A stretch of 16,675 nt of DNA, taken from positions 1 to 16,675 of the forward strand of contig VBOC01000112.1 in assembly GCA_005877655.1 (NCBI GenBank), written 5' to 3'. This document shows, one piece after another, positions 13,836 to 16,675 of the stretch. A program made the position numbers and the translations under genes. Below the pieces are notes generated by a model. That model was not told the origin of the DNA, searched no databases, and saw only the letters and a program-made list of their open reading frames with translations. Origin of the DNA: Ignavibacteria bacterium (GTDB lineage: Bacteria; Bacteroidota; Ignavibacteria; UBA10030; SZUA-254). The number at the start of each line of letters is the position of its first letter. The stretch's first letter is position 1.

Positions 13836-16463
13836 CTAGAAGCGATAATGCGCTGCAAGCATGAAGCGACGCGGCAACAGAGGCCTTGCCAGAAACAGGT
13901 CGCTGTTCTTTCCGCCCACGAGCGCAAGCCTTGGATTCCCTTCCTCCAATCCCTTCGACTGGAATGCGTTGAGCATATCAGCCGACAGGGAAATCGCCTG
14001 CCCCGGGAATGTGTAGCCCAGGCCGAAGTTAAAGTAGCTGTAGGCAGGCAGTTCATTGCCCGCCTTGGCGTCCGAAAACCGGCTCGACACATAGTGCCAG
14101 TCCCCCATGAATGAAACGCCGGATGTCATATACGTGGCAGAGAGGTTACCGATTGCGCTGGGGACGCCGTTGAGCCAGCTTCCTATGTCCGCCCCCGCGC
14201 CGGTTCCCAGCTCCGCCTTGAGGAAGGTCCCGCTGCCGAGGATGCTGAACCCCTCGGCGGGAGTCGATGAGACCTCAAGTTCCAATCCGTAAGCCCGGTT
14301 CTCCGGGCTTGTCGAAACGGTCCAGATTATTTTCCCGGTGCTGTCCGTTACGGCTCCCTGCCCGATGATATTTTTCAACAACCCGTAGAAGGCGTCGGCT
14401 GCCAGGCCAACCCGTCTCCCGGCGTACTTTATTCCCCCCTCGCCGAAGTAGACCTGGCGGGCGTCGAACAATCCCACCTTTTCTTCCGCCTGCGCGGTGA
14501 GGAACTCATCCAGCGCGGGCATCTTAAAGGCCCGGCTGCCCTGCGCATAGACCGATAATTCATCGCTCACACGGTAATTCAATCCCAGGGAGCCGGCCCA
14601 ATCCTCCATCTTGCGGCTAAAATGCCGGAAACTCCCGTTCCCGAAATCCTCCCGATCGTAGAGCGTGGCCGTGTCTTTATCGAGATCGAACGTGGACGAG
14701 TTTTCGGCCGACTGTACGAAATCGTCCGCTTCATATCGTGCGCCGATATCCGCACGGAGTTGATCGGTGAGCTGCAGTTCGGCTCCTGCTACGCCTGAAA
14801 CGACCGTGGTCTGACCGGCCCCGTTGACATAGAGCGATAGAAAATTTCTGAATCCATTCTTGGTGCGCTCGAATTTCGCCGCTCCGACCGTATATTCCAG
14901 ATCAAGAAACCGCGGATTGTCTTCCACGTCGGTCAGAATATCCGTAAAATACCAGTGGTTCACCTGCGAGTAGTTTGCAAAGTAGAGGCCCAGTGTGAAC
15001 TTGTGTTTGTCCACGGTTTTATTGAGAGTCAACTGATCCTGGAATGCGGAAAGCGGTTTTTCCACATGCCAGAGGCCGCTGGGGGCGACAAGTCCGTTCG
15101 GCGTGCTGAAGGGGAGTCTATTTCCAAGCCCGTCGAAATGGTTGGTATAGAATAATCGATACGTTGCCGCGGGAGGCAATCCTAGAGACTTCACCCAGTC
15201 GGCGGCGGGCATAATGTCAAAAGGCACGATGGCATTCCAGGCCTGATCGTCCTGCATGATTTGCGCGGTGTTCTGGAAATTCCATTGGTCGGGAAAATTG
15301 AACCCGACCTCGCCCGTCAGCCACGAAGCCTTCGTCCGAAGCCCGTCATCAAGGTGCAGCTGAAGGTCGCCCGTCGGGGTGGCGACCCTCAGGTCATTTC
15401 CTTCATTGGTGTTCATCGAGCCGTAATCGGAGAACCCGGAGACGTACTGGGGATCGGAGGGATTGTGGAACGGCAACGGAAGAATGAACTGATTTCGATC
15501 GTCGATAATTTTGGCCGATACCCGGATATATCCGTTGTCGAGCAGCCGGGTGATGTTCGCTTTCACCTGACCGCCCCTGATGCCGGGAAAGCCCGGATCA
15601 CGAACCCCGTGATCGTACCGGTAGAATCCTCCGAGATTAAACCGCCATTCCTCGGCGAGGGGGCCGTTGAGGTTAAAGTCATACCGCGCCAGCCCTTCGG
15701 TACCCACGGAGGTTTTCAGCGAGCCGCCGATTTGAGGTCCCCCGGATTTCGTGACAAAGTTGACGATCGCGCCGGGGGTGTTGGATCCGAAGAGGGCGGA
15801 GCTGCCTCCCCGCACGACCTCGACGCTTGCAATATTCTCGTCGGGCCTGAACAGGTTGTCCGCGTTCATGAAAAACGAATGCATCGTCGGGAACACGGGC
15901 ATTCCGTCTTCCATGAACATGACATACTCGACCCCCAGAATACCGCGAACCGTGATGTTCTGATTGACCTCGCCGCCGGAACTCTCAACACGTGTAAATC
16001 CGGGCACGTAACGCAGAACCTCCGTCGAACTGCGCGGGCTTGCACGTTCCAGTTCAGCTGGGGCGAGGGTGCTGATTGCCACGGAGGCGTCCTGTTTTCC
16101 GCGCGGGGTCAGGCTCCCTGCGACTACGATCTCCTGAAGGCGAAGAACGTCTTCGGCGAGGGTAAAATCCTGTTTGGCAGGCTGACCCGCGGCGACGGTA
16201 ACTGAAGCCGTGGACTTCTTGTATCCGATTGCGCTCGCCGCCAGCGTGTAAGTGCCGGGGGGAACATTGATGATAACAAACTCCCCTGAAAGATTCGCGG
16301 TGGCGCCGAGGCGCGTGCCTTCGACCAGAACATTGGCAAACGGTATGGCTGAGCCGTTTTCATCGGTTACCTTGCCTTCGATCTTGTTCCCCTGCGCCAT
16401 GAGCGTCCCGGCGGCGAACAGAAGGGTCGCCAGTATCGTGGAGCAGCGTTGGAATCTTGGCAT
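13836..16463 (-). CDS. TonB-dependent outer-membrane receptor with carboxypeptidase-regulatory-like domain
   Basis: This 875-residue outer-membrane receptor imports a ligand using TonB energy. Signal peptide residues 1-24 end in LMAQ. A carboxypeptidase-regulatory-like domain (about 27-102) holds IEGKVTDENGSAIPFANVLV and PPGTYTLAASAIGY. LQEIVVAG (109-116) is a likely TonB box. The plug (about 120-242) has STEVLRYVPGF, NITVRGI and SVEVVRGGSSALFGSNTPG with IVNFVTKSGG. A 22-strand-type barrel follows and ends in the terminal Phe of AHYRF. AAGGAG lies six bases before the ATG at 16463. The gene heads the operon with the glycosidase-like and trehalase genes, suggesting a sugar ligand, but TonB receptors of siderophores look similar and there is no SusD partner. 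The stop is TAG followed at once by TGA. Confidence 0.93.
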   Translation of the reverse strand: MPRFQRCSTILATLLFAAGTLMAQGNKIEGKVTDENGSAIPFANVLVEGTRLGATANLSGEFVIINVPPGTYTLAASAIGYKKSTASVTVAAGQPAKQDFTLAEDVLRLQEIVVAGSLTPRGKQDASVAISTLAPAELERASPRSSTEVLRYVPGFTRVESSGGEVNQNITVRGILGVEYVMFMEDGMPVFPTMHSFFMNADNLFRPDENIASVEVVRGGSSALFGSNTPGAIVNFVTKSGGPQIGGSLKTSVGTEGLARYDFNLNGPLAEEWRFNLGGFYRYDHGVRDPGFPGIRGGQVKANITRLLDNGYIRVSAKIIDDRNQFILPLPFHNPSDPQYVSGFSDYGSMNTNEGNDLRVATPTGDLQLHLDDGLRTKASWLTGEVGFNFPDQWNFQNTAQIMQDDQAWNAIVPFDIMPAADWVKSLGLPPAATYRLFYTNHFDGLGNRLPFSTPNGLVAPSGLWHVEKPLSAFQDQLTLNKTVDKHKFTLGLYFANYSQVNHWYFTDILTDVEDNPRFLDLEYTVGAAKFERTKNGFRNFLSLYVNGAGQTTVVSGVAGAELQLTDQLRADIGARYEADDFVQSAENSSTFDLDKDTATLYDREDFGNGSFRHFSRKMEDWAGSLGLNYRVSDELSVYAQGSRAFKMPALDEFLTAQAEEKVGLFDARQVYFGEGGIKYAGRRVGLAADAFYGLLKNIIGQGAVTDSTGKIIWTVSTSPENRAYGLELEVSSTPAEGFSILGSGTFLKAELGTGAGADIGSWLNGVPSAIGNLSATYMTSGVSFMGDWHYVSSRFSDAKAGNELPAYSYFNFGLGYTFPGQAISLSADMLNAFQSKGLEEGNPRLALVGGKNSDLFLARPLLPRRFMLAAHYRF

Positions 16464-16601
16464 ACGACACTCCTTTCTTCAGGAATGGTTGAGTTGAAGC
16501 CGCGGTCTCCCCCAGGTGTTAGAGGGCGATTGTGCCCGCGAGTGGTAAGAGCAATTAATGCAGAGAAACTCGGATTGGAAGTCGGAATAGAACGAGGTCG
16601 C

Positions 16602-16615
16602 TCCGACTGGTCGGA
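16602..16615. promoter_or_regulatory. Perfect inverted repeat upstream of the TonB receptor operon
   Basis: TCCGAC-TG-GTCGGA is a perfect 6-bp inverted repeat about 140 bases before the receptor ATG. The half-site GTCGGAA occurs again at 16581-16587 as a direct copy, and CGGATTGNAA occurs at 16571-16580 and 16626-16635. Such clustering suits a repressor operator for a sugar operon, but no regulator gene is in view. The 212 bases from 16464 to 16675 hold no gene I can support and no confident -10/-35 pair; an open frame of 61 codons there has no protein character. Confidence 0.3.
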
Positions 16616-16675
16616 ACGAATACTGCGGATTGCAACATTTCGGATGGACGTTGATCTTCGGCACTGAGAGGCTCC

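Noticed and set aside
15261..16205. Plus-strand open frame of 314 codons opposite the TonB receptor
   Set aside because: The minus strand encodes a clear receptor plug and barrel here; the antisense translation is low in family character.
174..16463. Genome-wide recoding of TAG as an amino acid
   Set aside because: TAG terminates purC, the amidohydrolase, the trehalase and the TonB receptor at natural protein ends, so it still acts as a stop codon.
13836..16463. Classifying the receptor as SusC
   Set aside because: There is no SusD lipoprotein gene after it and I could not see SusC-specific signatures; a general TonB-dependent receptor is the safer call.
16479..16664. Minus-strand open frame of 61 codons upstream of the receptor gene
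   Set aside because: It has no ribosome site or protein character, and it occupies the likely promoter/operator region of the receptor operon.

Overview
The window looks like chromosomal DNA from a G+C-rich, Gram-negative bacterium. The evidence is a TonB-dependent outer-membrane receptor with a carboxypeptidase-regulatory-like N-terminal domain, several secreted proteins with Sec-type signal peptides, an Aat N-degron transferase, and an AddB-like nuclease of the P-loop-less type. Together these suggest a member of the Bacteroidota/Ignavibacteria/Chlorobi (FCB) neighbourhood. That placement is an inference; no rRNA or marker gene proves it. Several genes have clear Shine-Dalgarno sequences (YciO-type protein, TonB receptor, CBS gene, amidohydrolase).

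Except for a 3' remnant at the extreme left (1-99, + strand), every supported gene lies on the minus strand, so transcription runs from high to low coordinates. There are two blocks. Block A (16463 to 9298) is an envelope sugar locus: a TonB-dependent receptor, a large secreted protein resembling six-hairpin glycosidases, and a secreted GH37 trehalase of the fungal neutral-trehalase (Nth1) type with an EF-hand-like calcium loop. The three reading frames abut or overlap, which fits an operon for taking up and hydrolysing trehalose or a trehalose-containing glucan. The trehalase is broken by a frameshift at about 11008 and an in-frame TAG at 10954-10956.

Block B (9160 to 174) follows a good sigma70-like promoter at 9210-9238. 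It runs: YciO/Sua5-type protein, stand-alone class III adenylate cyclase, a 64-residue charged protein (ATGA-coupled to the cyclase), an AddB-like PD-(D/E)XK nuclease with Fe-S cysteines, a CBS-pair protein interrupted by an in-frame TAG, Aat, a secreted amidohydrolase, a secreted DUF4440/SnoaL-like protein, and PurC. Gaps are 72 bp or less, so co-transcription is plausible although the functions are mixed.

The most notable signal is the pair of otherwise clean genes interrupted by single in-frame TAG codons, while at least four genes in the same window use TAG as a normal stop. Point nonsense mutation or sequencing error is therefore more likely than genome-wide recoding. I saw no rRNA, tRNA, CRISPR array, insertion sequence or integrase. 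No gene-free stretch exceeds 300 bases.
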